A stretch of DNA of 64,000 nucleotides from Algoriphagus aestuariicola. Lineage in GTDB: Bacteria > Bacteroidota > Bacteroidia > Cytophagales > Cyclobacteriaceae. The DNA lies in contig NZ_JAFKCW010000002.1 in NCBI RefSeq assembly GCF_017254835.1, forward strand, positions 186,001-250,000. The letters run 5' to 3'. Shown in pieces: positions 62,833 through 64,000 of this stretch. The translations under genes and the position numbers were made by a program. Under the pieces are notes generated by a model. That model was not told the DNA's origin, did not search any database, and worked only from the letters and a program-made list of their open reading frames with translations. Within the stretch, counting starts at the first letter, position 1, and each line of letters opens with the position of its first letter.

Positions 62833-63453
62833 ATGGCGCTCAGGACTTTTGTAAAATTAAACAGCATCACCAACCTAACAGACGCCAGATATGGCTCGGG
62901 TATGTATGTTGATCTCCTCGGCTTCGACCTCAACAGCGACTCGGAGAATTTCATCCGCCCCGAACTCTTCGCGGAAATCACCGGCTGGGTGTCGGGTGTC
63001 GACTTTGTGGGAGAGTTCCACCATCATGATTCTACAGACATTCCATCGGTCCTCGAAGCCTACCCTTCGATCACCTGGATAGAACTGGACCGAATTGGTG
63101 AACTTCAAAAACTCGTCGGCTTGGGGTATTCGTTGATCTACAAAGTGACTTTGGAGGAGGTACGTCATATGGAGCAAGAAGTAGCCAAGGTACTCCGTGA
63201 GTCTGGCATCATCCTGCATGTATTTTCCCATGCCTCTGCATTGGACAAGGAGGATTTAGAGGCGGTCGCCAAACTCGCACAAAATTGCAAAGTGTTGCTG
63301 GGAGCTGGTGTCAACAAGTCCAACGTGTTGGACTTGGTCGGCGAAACAGGGATCTATGGAATTACCCTGAGCGGTGGAGTTGAAATAAAGCCGGGTCTAA
63401 AGGACATGAATGAGTTGACTGACATCCTCGAAACTCTCGAAACAGAAGACTAA
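62833..63453 (+). CDS. Phosphoribosylanthranilate isomerase-like TIM-barrel protein
   Basis: 206 residues, the size of TrpF. The opening (KLNSITNLTDARYGSGMYVD) and the end (GITLSGGVEIKPGLKDMNEL) follow TrpF strands 1 and 8, where the enzyme has K.CGIT...DA...G and DLSSGVE..PG.KD. The catalytic Cys of TrpF (KICG) is replaced by Asn (KLNS), and the phosphate-binding residues are only partly kept, so normal isomerase activity is doubtful. No tryptophan genes are adjacent. I call it a TrpF-like orphan paralogue. ATG 62833 gives the correct N-terminal strand. Confidence 0.7.
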   Translation: MALRTFVKLNSITNLTDARYGSGMYVDLLGFDLNSDSENFIRPELFAEITGWVSGVDFVGEFHHHDSTDIPSVLEAYPSITWIELDRIGELQKLVGLGYSLIYKVTLEEVRHMEQEVAKVLRESGIILHVFSHASALDKEDLEAVAKLAQNCKVLLGAGVNKSNVLDLVGETGIYGITLSGGVEIKPGLKDMNELTDILETLETED

Positions 63454-63458
63454 AAAAC

Positions 63459-63482
63459 AACCCGGCTCTCACGAACCGGGTT
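63459..63482. terminator. Bidirectional terminator
   Basis: Stem AACCCGG / CCGGGTT with a ten-base loop, T-rich on the right and A-rich on the left. It lies between the convergent genes ending at 63453 and 63490. Confidence 0.88.
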
Positions 63483-63489
63483 TTATTTT

Positions 63490-64000
63490 TCAAGTCTCCC
63501 AAAGATCTGTCAGTTTGTAGGGGCTCTGTTTTCCGGTAAAAATGCTACCGTCCACAAACCGGTGTTTAATCCCGATGTTGGCGAGGTCATCCATGTCGTG
63601 GGCAGTGAGCTCTATCTCGGCAGCTTTCAGGTTTTCCACGATCCTTGCTTGGTTTACAGACTTGGGAATGACAGCGATGCCCCGAGCAATCGACCAGGCA
63701 ATCAAAATCTGACCTACAGTCGCGGAATGTTTCTTTGCAATGTCAGCCACCGTATGATTTTCCAGAAGTCTTGGATCGTTTTTATGCCTTTCTCCCCTGG
63801 AATCCGGTGATCCGAGCGGTGAATAAGCAGTGATCAGAATGCCATTTGCCCTACAAAAATCAACCAAGGAAGCTTGTGGTAAAAAAGGATGCATCTCCAC
63901 CTGATTCATTTCGGGCTTTTCCCCACCCATATCCAAAAGTTCCTTGAGCTTTTCCCGGTTGAAGTTTGAGACTCCGATATGCTTCGTCGCACCCATGGCT
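63490..64000 (-). CDS. Aldo/keto reductase, C-terminal part (truncated by window edge)
   Basis: The frame is open to the right window edge, so only the last 170 residues are present. They contain HIGVSNFNREKLKELL, QVEMHPFLPQASLVDFC, ITAYSPLGSPDSRG, QILIAWSIARGIAVIPKSVN (NADPH-binding block with Lys-Ser) and ENLKAAEIELTAHDMDDL, all AKR family. The catalytic Asp, Tyr, Lys and most of the barrel lie outside. Substrate unknown. Confidence 0.9.
   Translation of the reverse strand, partial: AMGATKHIGVSNFNREKLKELLDMGGEKPEMNQVEMHPFLPQASLVDFCRANGILITAYSPLGSPDSRGERHKNDPRLLENHTVADIAKKHSATVGQILIAWSIARGIAVIPKSVNQARIVENLKAAEIELTAHDMDDLANIGIKHRFVDGSIFTGKQSPYKLTDLWET

Overview
The window reads as a chromosomal segment of a Bacteroidota bacterium, most likely Cytophagales (a Cyclobacteriaceae/Algoriphagus-like genome is my inference). 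Sequence support: several promoters of the Bacteroidota form (TTG or TTTG near -33, TAnnTTTG near -7), no regular Shine-Dalgarno sequences, a type IX secretion (T9SS) C-terminal sorting domain on a subtilisin-like protease, a TonB-dependent receptor with an N-terminal carboxypeptidase-like regulatory domain, a periplasmic-propeller sensor kinase, and Bacteroidota-type families (DUF1684, DUF2911). Both window ends cut genes: a histidine kinase at the left and an aldo/keto reductase at the right. I found no rRNA, tRNA, CRISPR array or complete insertion sequence.

Region by region. 1-3.2 kb: end of a kinase, a small conserved-looking unknown protein, then an accessory patch with an 18-unit 21-bp tandem array, the tail of a restriction-modification type protein and two very AT-rich orphan genes. 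3.2-10.3 kb: signalling block with an orphan kinase, a periplasmic-propeller kinase with its LuxR-type response regulator, a small secreted peptide, an ECF sigma factor and a stand-alone receiver protein. 10.4-16.6 kb: a PKD/beta-helix lipoprotein, then an unknown protein, a UGT-like glycosyltransferase and a GH32 fructan hydrolase lipoprotein. 16.7-22.2 kb: two small membrane proteins, an NSS sodium symporter with an overlapping 33-residue membrane peptide, and a YjdI-KefF-KefC set for electrophile/potassium control. 22.3-28.7 kb: a TetR regulator and a complete tripartite RND efflux operon ending with an acyl-carrier-like protein that lacks the attachment serine. 28.7-33.8 kb: an Rrf2 regulator, a DUF1684 protein, a structured intergenic element, a TonB-dependent receptor with a clear promoter and operator-like palindrome, and an SDR oxidoreductase.

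33.8-43.4 kb is a compact minus-strand operon: large TPR protein, outer-membrane barrel, SPOR membrane protein, ExbB, ExbD, TonB-like protein, FolC, TrmB. It looks like an energised trans-envelope machine joined to two housekeeping enzymes. 43.5-64 kb is mostly core: HolA, a TPR protein, a tandem universal stress protein, a GhrA-like reductase, a DUF2911 protein, an SSS symporter with a 36-residue membrane partner and a PIG-L family protein, a PagL-like lipid A deacylase, a TPR protein next to GyrA, a putative outer-membrane protein, a charged secreted helical protein, Rpe, a T9SS-exported subtilase with an overlapping lipoprotein, a phosphoribosylanthranilate-isomerase-like protein and the aldo/keto reductase. 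Repeated themes are small membrane peptides coupled to sodium symporters and palindromic elements placed at Bacteroidota promoters. Identifications come from motifs read by eye; no database search was possible.
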